DNA of 64,000 nucleotides, taken from positions 1 to 64,000 of the forward strand of contig NZ_BMXG01000004.1 of assembly GCF_014651635.1 (NCBI RefSeq), given 5' to 3'. Each line of letters starts with the position of its first letter. Within the stretch, counting starts at the first letter, position 1. The notes below the pieces were generated by a model that saw nothing but the letters and a program-made list of their open reading frames with translations, did no database searches and was not told the origin of the DNA. Made by a program: the position numbers and the translations under genes. This document shows, piece after piece, positions 45,353 to 53,262 of this stretch. This DNA is from Cerasicoccus arenae (GTDB lineage Bacteria; Verrucomicrobiota; Verrucomicrobiia; Opitutales; Cerasicoccaceae).

Positions 45353-46015
45353 ATGCAACTCAATCAAAGATTCCAAGCAGCAATCTTCGATATGGATGGC
45401 CTATTGCTCGACACCGAGCGCTTGGCCTATGAATCCTATCGATTTGTTTGCGAAGAATTGGGACTGTCCGATCTGGACAGCGTTTTTTACCAATGCATTG
45501 GGATTAATTCCGAGGCCGGACGTTTAGTCCTGAAAAACGGACTGGATGGCATCGCCGACCATGAGATATTTTGCGAAAGGTGGGACGAAGAGTATCAGAA
45601 ACTGACTCTGGATCGGCCGCTGCCCCTGAAAATGGGAGTGGTGGAATTACTTGATTATTTGAGCGCATTAGCTGTTCCAACAGCGGTGGCCACCTCGACG
45701 CGGACAGAACGGGCCTTATCTAAGCTCGGGCACTCTGGCATCAGGGATTATTTCCAAGTAGTGATTGGTGGAGACGTGGTTGAGCGCAGCAAGCCAGCGC
45801 CCGATATTTATTTAGCTGCGGCAACGGCGCTCAAGGTCGACCCAACGGATTGCGTGGCCTTTGAAGATTCTACGAACGGGGTGAAGGCGGCTGTCGCTGC
45901 GCAGATGACGGTTGTGCAGATTCCAGACCTCGTGGCACCCAGTGACGAATTAAAGCAGTTGGGGCACATAATACTGAGTAGCCTGGCCAGTGTGCCGCGG
46001 TACGAGTTTGCCTAG
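45353..46015 (+). CDS. HAD hydrolase, beta-phosphoglucomutase/phosphatase type
   Basis: 220 aa with all HAD motifs intact: AAIFDMDGLLLDTERLAYES (nucleophile Asp and DxD), TAVATSTRTERALSKLG (motif II), SKPAPDIYLAAATALK (motif III Lys) and CVAFEDSTNGVKAAVAAQM (motif IV). The cap (about 20-90) is helical, as in beta-phosphoglucomutase and the GPH/2-deoxyglucose-6-phosphatase group. The substrate is probably a sugar or glycolate phosphate; it cannot be narrowed further. It shares the direction of pyrD, 65 bases downstream of it. Confidence 0.92.
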   Translation: MQLNQRFQAAIFDMDGLLLDTERLAYESYRFVCEELGLSDLDSVFYQCIGINSEAGRLVLKNGLDGIADHEIFCERWDEEYQKLTLDRPLPLKMGVVELLDYLSALAVPTAVATSTRTERALSKLGHSGIRDYFQVVIGGDVVERSKPAPDIYLAAATALKVDPTDCVAFEDSTNGVKAAVAAQMTVVQIPDLVAPSDELKQLGHIILSSLASVPRYEFA

Positions 46016-46112
46016 CTAAGGCTGGGCTCTTGCAAATTGTTGCGTAAAAGCCACAGGGCAGGTTTTGACCTGCACGCGTTTTGGTGTACACATATTAGTA
46101 AAATTCTTTGCT

Positions 46113-47093
46113 ATGTCAGACAACCCTTCTAATACGCCCACCGATGATGAACTACGCCGCGTGATCCAATACGCCGCGAACGACGGCGAATTTCGTGCCC
46201 GTTTGGAAGCCGAGATCTTTGATGATCTCGAGGAAGAGCTGGAATATGACCTGGAGGACCTCTTTGAGGAGCAGCATGCGCTCAAGGTTGGCAAGGCTCT
46301 TCCGTCAGCTGAGGATCGTGCGCGTTTCCGGCAGATGTATCTTAAGGAGCTGCGCCGGCTGCAAATCGAGCTCGTGCGCATGCAGGATTGGGTCGTTGCG
46401 ACCGGTTATAAGCTCGTGGTGATCTTTGAAGGCCGTGATGCGGCGGGGAAGGGGGGCGTCATCAAGCGGATCACTCAGCGCACCAATCCACGCGTTTGCC
46501 GAGTGGTTGCCTTACCAGCGCCAACTGAGCGTGAAAAGACTCAATGGTATTTCCAGCGTTACGTGCCTCATTTGCCTGCGGCTGGAGAGATGGTGCTTTT
46601 TGATCGTAGTTGGTATAATCGGTCGGGCGTGGAGCGTGTCATGGGCTTTTGCTCGGAGGATGAAGTCGCGCAGTTTTTTAATGACGTGCCGCACTTTGAA
46701 GAAATGCTGGTGAACTCCGGCATTAAATTGGTTAAATACTGGTTTTCGATCACTGACGAAGAGCAGGAGTTCCGTTTCCAATGCCGTCTGACGGATCCGC
46801 TTAAGCAATGGAAACTCAGCCCGATGGACCTGCAATCACGTATTCGTTGGGAGGATTATACCGCCGCGAAGGAAGAAACCTTTAGTCGCACTAATTTTTC
46901 TTTTGCGCCTTGGAACGTAGTCAGCGCTATCGATAAGAAACGGGCGCGGCTGAATTGCATCAGCCATTTGCTTCAGCAAGTGCCTTTTGAGCGGGTGGAT
47001 AAGCCGGAAATCGTGCTGCCGGAGCGCGTTCATCACGCTGATTATCAGCGTCATCCAGTGCCGAAGGATATGTTCGTGCCACAGGTTTATTAG
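46113..47093 (+). CDS. ppk2: polyphosphate kinase 2
   Basis: About 326 aa from ATG 46113 (MSDNPSNTPTDDELRR). The PPK2 core has Walker A GRDAAGKG at 107-114, the TQRTNPRVCRVVALPAPTE block, Walker B in MVLFDRSWYNRSGVERVMGF and the KYWFSITDEEQEFRFQCRL region, ending VHHADYQRHPVPKDMFVPQV. PPK2 enzymes phosphorylate GDP, ADP or nucleoside monophosphates from polyphosphate. This layout with a helical N-terminus of about 75 residues is seen in class I PPK2 that make nucleoside triphosphates, but the class is inferred. A bidirectional terminator follows. Confidence 0.95.
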   Translation: MSDNPSNTPTDDELRRVIQYAANDGEFRARLEAEIFDDLEEELEYDLEDLFEEQHALKVGKALPSAEDRARFRQMYLKELRRLQIELVRMQDWVVATGYKLVVIFEGRDAAGKGGVIKRITQRTNPRVCRVVALPAPTEREKTQWYFQRYVPHLPAAGEMVLFDRSWYNRSGVERVMGFCSEDEVAQFFNDVPHFEEMLVNSGIKLVKYWFSITDEEQEFRFQCRLTDPLKQWKLSPMDLQSRIRWEDYTAAKEETFSRTNFSFAPWNVVSAIDKKRARLNCISHLLQQVPFERVDKPEIVLPERVHHADYQRHPVPKDMFVPQVY

Positions 47094-47142
47094 GGCACTT
47101 TTTCGCTTGATGGGGGGGCAATAGTCGGCACCCCAAAAAAAG

Positions 47143-47168
47143 TCCCGCGATGTTGCGGGAGCTTTTTT
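47143..47168. terminator. bidirectional Rho-independent terminator between ppk2 and the pilin-like gene
   Basis: TCCCGC at 47143-47148 and GCGGGA at 47155-47160 form a stem that is followed by GCTTTTTT on the plus strand, ending ppk2. On the minus strand the same stem ends in a run of seven T (plus-strand A run from about 47135). It therefore also terminates the leftward heme-locus operon. Confidence 0.85.
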
Positions 47169-47193
47169 AGGCATGATGGCTAGGTGGAAAAAC

Positions 47194-48006
47194 TTAGCGT
47201 GGCTTGAAGTTTGGATCGTTTCTGTCTCGCGCCTGGTTGGACCAACGACGCATGTCCTTCAGTTCTTCACTGTTGAGTAGGGCGACACTGCCATCCAAGT
47301 GCGCCACTACGGCTTGGTTCGCATAGCGCAGGTGAATATTGCCCATGTTTTTGGGAGTATCCTCTTTATAGCTGCCGCTCCACTCATTGGGGCCATAAAC
47401 ATAGAATTTGCCCGCGTAAGGTGCCTCTGTTTCGGCTTGGGCAGGAGTGCTCAGGGCTGAAACGAATACGATTTGATCTGAAGGCTGAATGCATTGGGAC
47501 ATCATTGTGATGGCGTAGTGAGGGTTTTTCCCCACAGAGTGTCGGCCGTCCGTACTATAGTCTCCACCAACAAATGAACTATTGAGACCAAAGGAGGGAT
47601 ACATGGAAATCTTATACAAATCATTATCCCTGATTTCCGCCAAATGTTCTTGGGAACGGCCAGGAAAGAACAGATCAATACCGCCTGAGTAAGGAAGTAG
47701 GCGAAAAACGTAGCGATCGGAGATTGCGCCTTGATAGATCGGATTGCCTCTGTGGTCCATAACCGTCGTCATTTGCCGGTCATCATCGCTAGGCACGGAA
47801 GGCAGCAATTTGCCATTATGGTCTTGTGGATAGAGCAAATAGGCAGCAGCCAGTTGGCGTGCGGCGGCAATATCCGAACTTCGGTAAGCGGATTCCCTGA
47901 CGGTGCCAACAGCGGCTACGGTGATCGCACTGAGCACGCCAATGATGCTGACAGAAACGAGCACTTCGATAAGTGTGAAACCGAAATGTTTACTTGAAGA
48001 CTTCAT
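47194..48006 (-). CDS. prepilin-type N-terminal cleavage/methylation domain protein (pseudopilin)
   Basis: The 270-aa protein carries the prepilin peptidase site and hydrophobic helix GFTLIEVLVSVSIIGVLSAI. It belongs to the large verrucomicrobial and planctomycetal pseudopilin group with a globular C-terminal region and VVAHLDGSVALLNSEEL, the equivalent of the H-x9-DG motif. It is cleaved after Gly by a PilD-like peptidase and should be displayed by a type II-like secretion apparatus. Its start is four bases from the stop of the upstream secreted-protein gene, in one operon with hemS. A surface role in heme uptake is inferred from context only. Confidence 0.85.
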   Translation of the reverse strand: MKSSSKHFGFTLIEVLVSVSIIGVLSAITVAAVGTVRESAYRSSDIAAARQLAAAYLLYPQDHNGKLLPSVPSDDDRQMTTVMDHRGNPIYQGAISDRYVFRLLPYSGGIDLFFPGRSQEHLAEIRDNDLYKISMYPSFGLNSSFVGGDYSTDGRHSVGKNPHYAITMMSQCIQPSDQIVFVSALSTPAQAETEAPYAGKFYVYGPNEWSGSYKEDTPKNMGNIHLRYANQAVVAHLDGSVALLNSEELKDMRRWSNQARDRNDPNFKPR

Positions 48007-48010
48007 GTGA

Positions 48011-49312
48011 TTATTCCGTTAGACTGATATTAACTTTCATGAACGGGAGGGCATCGGGGTCTTCAAGCGGGATGAGGGAGCGCACGCGTACTTGCTGTGT
48101 GCCATCATCATTGAGCGAGAGTATTTCGGGATCGGCAGTGTAGGGGCCACCGGGGTCGGAATTGGTCAGCCAGTTGGCCAGATTGGCCGAAGCGGCTACT
48201 TCGTAGGTAAGATCATCTGCCCCCGCTTGCTGCGGGAAAATGACGGCTGGGTATTCAAATTCGCCGATGACTACGGTTTCGAGTTGGACGCGCTTTTCCG
48301 TGAGATTACCACTCTCAGGGTTGCTGCCTAGGCCATACTCCATCGCGTTGATGAGACCATCGATGTCATAATCAGTCTCGGCTGCCCAGTCTTGTGAGGT
48401 GATGCCGCCTCCATGATTGGAAGGGAATGCCATTTGTCGCCATACATTGTATTTCCGTGGAGCCAGCACCAAAAAGAGTTCGGTGTCATCGGTGATGGTA
48501 ATTTCCAATGGATTTTCTGTGGACTCGCCAAACGGCCCCTCCCACTTGACAAATCGATAGCCGGAATTGGGAACTGCAGTCACTGTTACGGTTTCGCCAT
48601 CGTTATAAATGAGCTTAGCTGGGGATTTCCGGATCAGACCGAAAAGAAGGCCAAAGGGAATGTTGGTGTCTACATTCAGGCCGTAGCCATCCAGTTGAAG
48701 CTCGAAATTTTCATTGGTGTCGAGCTGTGCGGCTGCGAATGACGTGTGCGGCAGTTCGTAAGAAAATTGGATGTAATAGTCTGCGATCAGCAGGCTGCTG
48801 GTGTCCCACTCCCAAGCCGTGTATTGATTACTCGTGGAGTCCGAGCTGGTGACTGCCGCCGCCATTGGGTCCGTATATTCAATCCAATCGCCAGCTTCGG
48901 TCGTGCGATAATAGAGCTTTACGCTGGAGAAGTCAGGCGAGGGGGACTGGCTGCCCTGATAGGTCATTGTCTGGAAAAGGATGTCCCCTGGGCTATACGA
49001 CGGGTTGTCATACACTTTGAAGGCCATAGGGTCCTCACCGAAACTATATAAGCGGTCGGTCGTTGTGATAATGGCTGTCGATGTTCCATATTGCCCCAGA
49101 CGGGCGTTCTCGTTACCACCGAAGTAAGGATAATTGACCTCTTCGTCAGACAATCCGTCGTAAGGTGGTTCTTCGGGCGTATAGGCGGCGTCGAAGCCGA
49201 GCCATTCGGCAAAATCTTCGTCGCTGTCGCTTCCCCGATATGTGGGGGTGATGAACTGTGCCATGAGACTGCTGGACAGGCAAAGGGCGGTGATTGGCAA
49301 AAGGTGTTTCAT
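48011..49312 (-). CDS. exported protein with a PEP-CTERM-neighbour-like domain and InlB-type repeat
   Basis: The 433-aa protein has a signal peptide (MKHLLPITALCLSSSLMA). Residues about 60-210 form a beta-rich domain with FKVYDNP (Tyr101), ILFQTMT (Phe113), YTAWEWD (164-170), DYYIQF and PHTSFAAAQLD (His189). The same elements occur, in order and spacing, in the adjacent PEP-CTERM protein. At about 235-285 there is a divergent InlB B-type repeat (DGETVTVTAVPNSGYRFVKW), then a calcium-loop-like DYDIDGLINAMEYGLGSNPE with a C-terminal beta domain. It has no PEP-CTERM anchor. It lies between the PEP-CTERM and pseudopilin genes, so a surface or secreted heme-related role is suggested by context. 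Confidence 0.8.
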   Translation of the reverse strand: MKHLLPITALCLSSSLMAQFITPTYRGSDSDEDFAEWLGFDAAYTPEEPPYDGLSDEEVNYPYFGGNENARLGQYGTSTAIITTTDRLYSFGEDPMAFKVYDNPSYSPGDILFQTMTYQGSQSPSPDFSSVKLYYRTTEAGDWIEYTDPMAAAVTSSDSTSNQYTAWEWDTSSLLIADYYIQFSYELPHTSFAAAQLDTNENFELQLDGYGLNVDTNIPFGLLFGLIRKSPAKLIYNDGETVTVTAVPNSGYRFVKWEGPFGESTENPLEITITDDTELFLVLAPRKYNVWRQMAFPSNHGGGITSQDWAAETDYDIDGLINAMEYGLGSNPESGNLTEKRVQLETVVIGEFEYPAVIFPQQAGADDLTYEVAASANLANWLTNSDPGGPYTADPEILSLNDDGTQQVRVRSLIPLEDPDALPFMKVNISLTE

Positions 49313-49334
49313 CGCGATATTTTATACAGAAGTA

Positions 49335-49364
49335 GCCCGCTGACAGTGACTGCTGCCAGCGGGC
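49335..49364 (-). terminator. hairpin after the PEP-CTERM gene
   Basis: GCCCGCTG with CAG (49335-49346) pairs with CTG and CAGCGGGC (49353-49364), giving an eight-pair plus three-pair stem with one mismatch. On the minus strand it lies just after the PEP-CTERM stop, followed by a weak T-rich tail. It may attenuate rather than end transcription into the secreted-protein gene. Confidence 0.6.
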
Positions 49365-49386
49365 CGGTTTTCTTGCTTGGCTTTAA

Positions 49387-50067
49387 CTAACGTCTTTGAC
49401 GACGCATCAAAAGAAGGGCACCACAGGCTGCACCAAGGATTAAGGCGTAGGTGGATGGCTCAGGAATGGCTTGACCAAAGGTGTCGCCCGCGTTGATTTG
49501 CATGGCGTAGTTGGCGTTATGCGGCGGTGTCGTCCACACAATTTCATAGTTTGAAATGGTGTCGAAAATGCCCGAAAGATCCCATTGGAAAGCGTAAACG
49601 GTGGTATCGAAATCACCCGTTACCGAGGCGGTGAAGTCTGCGGCTAGGTTTTGCGCACCACTATTGAAGCTGAGGACTGGGGCGACCATCATTTCAGAAC
49701 CTGCATCTGTTTGGAAGACAACGGTTTCCAAGCCAGCGATTGGCGAATTATCGTAGATAGTGTAGGTGCCTGGCGTATTGCCATTGTAGAGGGAGCCACC
49801 GAAGCTTAGAGGGAAGAATAAGCCGCCGCCGGAGACTTTGGTAAACTCTGCGCTGCCAGCATCCGCGGCTATTGGTGCCTCAAATGGGTCCGTTTCGATA
49901 GCAAAGCTACCAGCAAAAACTGGATAGGTTGGTTCCGTATAGACGTCGCCGTTCAGATTCGCCCAATTGGACTGCGTTGAATTGCCGGGCAAGGTGATGT
50001 CCAGCATCGCCATTGCGCTGCCTGCGCTGAGGGCGAAAATTAAGGTGGTGGTGAGTTGCTTGTTCAT
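49387..50067 (-). CDS. PEP-CTERM sorting domain protein
   Basis: About 226 aa from ATG 50067 (MNKQLTTTLIFALSAGSAMA is the signal peptide). The C-terminus is a textbook PEP-CTERM signal: IPEPSTYALILGAACGALLL with a final basic RRQRR, so the protein is processed by an exosortase and displayed at the surface. The mature domain (about 40-200) holds IYDNSP (Tyr105), VVFQTDAG (118-120), YAFQWDLSG (158-163), NYEIVW and PPHNANYAMQIN (His183). These match the neighbour at 48011 in order, with Tyr-to-His spacing of 25 residues in both. It lies directly downstream of hemS. Confidence 0.85.
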   Translation of the reverse strand: MNKQLTTTLIFALSAGSAMAMLDITLPGNSTQSNWANLNGDVYTEPTYPVFAGSFAIETDPFEAPIAADAGSAEFTKVSGGGLFFPLSFGGSLYNGNTPGTYTIYDNSPIAGLETVVFQTDAGSEMMVAPVLSFNSGAQNLAADFTASVTGDFDTTVYAFQWDLSGIFDTISNYEIVWTTPPHNANYAMQINAGDTFGQAIPEPSTYALILGAACGALLLMRRQRR

Positions 50068-50136
50068 TGGATTCTTATTTGGAATTATTCTAATTATCAA
50101 AAGTGGGATTCAGTCTCAATTTTTCTTTAAAATGAA

Positions 50137-50158
50137 GCGCCTGCCGAGAGGAAGGCGC
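50137..50158 (-). terminator. hairpin downstream of hemS
   Basis: GCGCCT (50137-50142) and AGGCGC (50153-50158) form a six-pair stem just after the hemS stop on the minus strand, followed by TTCATTTTAAAG. The short stem and interrupted T-tract suggest partial termination, which would let a share of transcripts continue to the PEP-CTERM gene. Confidence 0.5.
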
Positions 50159-50165
50159 GACAGAT

Positions 50166-51203
50166 TTACAGACTCTTGGAGAGCTGACGCCAGTCTTCAC
50201 GTTCAGGGATGCCAGGCTTGCGGGCACCAAAGAACTGGACAATGATGTCGCCATTGGCGTCATAGAGTTCGATTGCGTTTACGTCACCATCAGTGGTGGG
50301 CTTGACGACGTGCCAACTGCTGGCGATGCCTTGCTCGTTGAGGTGCAGATTGAAGTCAGGATCAAGCACGTTAAACCATTCGCCGAAAACGACGAGTTTG
50401 CTAACGGGACCAGTGTGGATCTGGATTGCTGAGTCGTTGCCAACAAAAACCATGATCGACATTTCCTGGTCACGGGCTTGCTCGAGTAGACGACGGGCAG
50501 CGTCATTTTCAATACGGCGGGTAAAGCGACCTTCACCAATTTCCATTGCTTGGTAGCGGCTGACCTTATTTCTGGCGAGCAAGGGAAAGAAATCGTGGGT
50601 GTCCTTCAAGTTGGCCCAGCCCTCAAGGAATTTCTCTTGACGCTCTGCATCTACTGAAGCCGGAGCTTCTTTTGCTGATTTGGGTTTGACGGTGAGGTCG
50701 GCACTTTGATCTTCGTGGCCGAAGCGGTTAACTAGATCCTGATAGACGTCTGCCTTGGCTTCTTCTTGAGGATAAACCTTATGGATCGCGTCGCCATGGT
50801 GGTCGAAAAATTGGATGGACTTTAGCTCTGTGTCACGGCTCGGCGCGGTTACGGCGAAGGCGTGGGTCCAATCTGAATAGAATAGGCGTAGGTCGATGTC
50901 TTTGCCCGTTACCAAGCCAATACGTCCACCGTGGTCGCTGATGTTCTCATAGCTGCCTTTACGTTCGTGCACGCAGTATTCGTTACGAGTCAGCACCATG
51001 ACGCGGCCAAGAGGCTTGAGCTCTTTCATGAATTCTGCCCAGTTTTCTACCTTCAGGCGAGTTGCCGTGCAGCCACATTGAGCAGCGACGAGTTCAGCCT
51101 CAGTTGCACCCAAGCGATTTGCGTAATCGCGTATGCGTAATTTTGGCTCGGCGGCTTTAAGCTCGGCGTATCGCTCGGAAAGGGATGCAGTAGTCGTGTT
51201 CAT
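50166..51203 (-). CDS. hemS: hemin-degrading factor (HemS/ChuS family)
   Basis: About 345 aa from ATG 51203 (MNTTTASLSERYAELKAAEP). HemS-family proteins bind heme in the cytoplasm and transfer or degrade it. The protein has the two tandem homologous halves: the first (about 10-165) with LGRVMVLTRNEYCVHERKGS; the second (about 195-340) with NKVSRYQAMEIGEGRFTRRI, GNDSAIQIHTGPVSKL and NVLDPDFNLHLNEQGIASSW. The His of IQIHTGPV lies in a strongly conserved family motif. It is divergent from hmuT and shares a 91-base promoter region with it, confirming a heme locus. Confidence 0.93.
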   Translation of the reverse strand: MNTTTASLSERYAELKAAEPKLRIRDYANRLGATEAELVAAQCGCTATRLKVENWAEFMKELKPLGRVMVLTRNEYCVHERKGSYENISDHGGRIGLVTGKDIDLRLFYSDWTHAFAVTAPSRDTELKSIQFFDHHGDAIHKVYPQEEAKADVYQDLVNRFGHEDQSADLTVKPKSAKEAPASVDAERQEKFLEGWANLKDTHDFFPLLARNKVSRYQAMEIGEGRFTRRIENDAARRLLEQARDQEMSIMVFVGNDSAIQIHTGPVSKLVVFGEWFNVLDPDFNLHLNEQGIASSWHVVKPTTDGDVNAIELYDANGDIIVQFFGARKPGIPEREDWRQLSKSL

Positions 51204-51287
51204 TGAAATGATTAGAAGGTTTATCTTGAGAACGAGTCCCATCAGCGAGAAAAGGCTTGCCCACGTCAACCAGAAAAACCAACTTTT

Positions 51288-51308
51288 TGAAATTATGTCT
51301 CAATTTCA
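51288..51308. promoter_or_regulatory. 7-bp inverted repeat over the hmuT start
   Basis: TGAAATT (51288-51294) and AATTTCA (51302-51308) are perfect inverted copies spaced by seven bases that include the hmuT ATG. It does not match the E. coli Fur box closely. It could be an operator or a chance palindrome in AT-rich sequence. Confidence 0.3.
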
Positions 51309-52167
51309 TCTAAAGGGGTTCCTGACGAGTTTAACCATGGTTGCAGGATTGGCGACCGTTTCGGCCCAGGCCGAAAGTCAGTCACGTATTGTAACCGTTG
51401 GCGGAGCAGCAACGGAGATTGTTTTTGCTTTGGGCGCTGGAGATCAGGTCGTTGCCGTGGATTTATCCAGTACGTATCCAGCCGAAGTTCATGAGCTGCC
51501 ATCGGTGGGCTACATTCGTAATATTTCTCCAGAGGGTGTTCTTTCAATGCGTCCCGATTTAGTCGTGACCACGGAGTCCTTAGGGCCCCCCGCCGCCAAG
51601 AAAATGCTCAAGCAAATGTCGGTGCCAATCATTTGGTGCCCAGAGCCCAACACTGTTGAGGCGTTGGAGACTGGTTTACGTGAAGTTGGTGCCAAGCTTG
51701 GTGAATCGGCGCGTGCTGAAACGATCATTAACGAGGTGAAGGCATCTATTGCGGAGACTCAGGCAACAAGCGAGAACTGGGCGAAGCGGCCCACTGTAGT
51801 CTTTTTCCTAGCCCCCCCCAGTGCGAGCGGGGCTGGCCGCGCTGGTGGCAAGGGCACGCGTTCGAGCGAGTTGATCCATCTCGCTGGTGGTAAAAATGCG
51901 GTCGATGATTTTGAAAACTTTCAGCCGATGTCGATCGAATCGCTGATTCAGGTCAACCCGGATGTGATTTTCGTCGGTGTGTCTGATAGCCACGGGGCGA
52001 GCCCACAGAGTGTGGAGGCAATGAAGAAACTGCCTGGCCTCGCTGGCGTTACGGCGGTGCGCACTGGCGCAGTCTATGGCGTGCCGATGGACGACTTGAG
52101 CTTCGGGCCACGGTTGGGTGAGGCAGTCAATCGCTGGCACGCCCATTTGGCCGAGTCAGCGAAATAG
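51295..52167 (+). CDS. hmuT: heme ABC transporter substrate-binding protein
   Basis: About 290 aa from ATG 51295, giving a signal peptide (MSQFHLKGFLTSLTMVAGLA). It is a helical-backbone metal-receptor-type binding protein of the FecB/BtuF/HmuT cluster: the first lobe has RIVTVGGAATEIVFALGAGD and VGYIRNISPEGVLSMRPDLV, and the second lobe ends with FGPRLGEAVNRWHAHL. The hemin class is supported by the SAAGRAGG-like glycine loop (ASGAGRAGGKGTRSSELIHL) and the adjacent permease, ATPase and hemS. It delivers heme in the periplasm to HmuUV. A run of eight C at 51812-51819 lies in the coding sequence. Confidence 0.92.
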   Translation: MSQFHLKGFLTSLTMVAGLATVSAQAESQSRIVTVGGAATEIVFALGAGDQVVAVDLSSTYPAEVHELPSVGYIRNISPEGVLSMRPDLVVTTESLGPPAAKKMLKQMSVPIIWCPEPNTVEALETGLREVGAKLGESARAETIINEVKASIAETQATSENWAKRPTVVFFLAPPSASGAGRAGGKGTRSSELIHLAGGKNAVDDFENFQPMSIESLIQVNPDVIFVGVSDSHGASPQSVEAMKKLPGLAGVTAVRTGAVYGVPMDDLSFGPRLGEAVNRWHAHLAESAK

Positions 52168-52207
52168 CTTTTGCGTTACTAAGCTGCTCCGTTCTAGTTA
52201 TTCAGCT

Positions 52208-53260
52208 ATGCCTCTGCGCATCCCGGAAAAGCGTCGGATTTGGATCCACGTCGCCTTGCTCTTTATTTTACTAATGCTGGCGTGGGCTGCGCTGGGCATT
52301 GGCCCTACGAAGATCAGTTGGGGCGAGATCGGACAAGTCTTGCTTGATCGCATGACTTTTTCGTCCGAAAAAATAGCGGTCGATCCAATCATCTGGCAAC
52401 TACGTCTGCCGCGCATTGTGATGGCAATACTGGTGGGCGCTGGTCTGGCGGTGGCGGGTGCACTCATGCAGGGGTTGTTTCGTAATCCGCTTGCTGATCC
52501 AGGGTTGATTGGCGTCTCCAGCGGCTCAGCGATGGGGGCCGTCGTGGGGATAATCATTTTGCCTTCCATGGGGCTGACTGGCGGTTGGCTGACTTTCGCC
52601 GCGACTCCGATCTGCGCGATGGCTGGTGGCGTGGGGATTACCTTTCTGATTTATCAACTTTCGCGCGTCGGCGGGCGTATTCATGTGGCCTCGATGCTGT
52701 TGACTGGGATTGCGGTTAATGCAATTGGAGGGGCTTTAATTGGGCTTGCGGTGACTAAAATCGCCACGGCGGAGCAATTGCAGAGCTTGACCTTTTGGAG
52801 CCTGGGAAGTCTCAATGGCATTTTGTGGCCGGTGGTCGGTATTACGGCTATTATTCTGGTCCCTGGCTTGATTGCGTCGATGTGGCTCGGACGCCCGCTT
52901 AATGCTTTTCTTTTCGGCGAATTAGAGGCCTATCATCTGGGTGTCGACGTGCCATTCATCAAGCGTCTTGTGATCGTGATAAGTGCTTTGATGGTGGGCA
53001 TTACGGTGGCGTTCACGGGCGGCATTGGTTTCATTGGTTTAGTGGCACCGCACATTATCCGACTGAGCTTTGGCCCAGACCATCGTCTGCTTCTACCGGC
53101 CTGCGCTATGAGCGGTGCGATTCTTCTCTTGATTGCCGACACTGCAGCGCGGACGATCGCCGCTCCGGCGGAGTTACAAATCGGTATTCTTACGGCAATT
53201 ATCGGTGGCCCATTCTTCCTTATGCTTCTGCTGAAAAATCGAAAGGAACTGAGCATTTAG
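52208..53260 (+). CDS. hmuU: heme ABC transporter permease (FecCD family)
   Basis: About 350 aa from ATG 52208 (MPLRIPEKRRIWIHVALLFI). It has the FecCD/BtuC pattern of some nine or ten spans, the family signature WQLRLPRIVMAILVGAGLAV near the N-terminus, GALMQGLFRNPLADPGLIGV, a mid-protein FWSLGSLNGILWPVVG, and the cytoplasmic coupling region HLGVDVPFIKRLVIVISALM, ending with GPFFLMLLLKNRKEL. Two copies form the channel with HmuV below. The gap to hmuT is about 40 bases and to hmuV only two, so hmuTUV form one operon. Confidence 0.95.
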   Translation: MPLRIPEKRRIWIHVALLFILLMLAWAALGIGPTKISWGEIGQVLLDRMTFSSEKIAVDPIIWQLRLPRIVMAILVGAGLAVAGALMQGLFRNPLADPGLIGVSSGSAMGAVVGIIILPSMGLTGGWLTFAATPICAMAGGVGITFLIYQLSRVGGRIHVASMLLTGIAVNAIGGALIGLAVTKIATAEQLQSLTFWSLGSLNGILWPVVGITAIILVPGLIASMWLGRPLNAFLFGELEAYHLGVDVPFIKRLVIVISALMVGITVAFTGGIGFIGLVAPHIIRLSFGPDHRLLLPACAMSGAILLLIADTAARTIAAPAELQIGILTAIIGGPFFLMLLLKNRKELSI

Positions 53261-53262
53261 CC

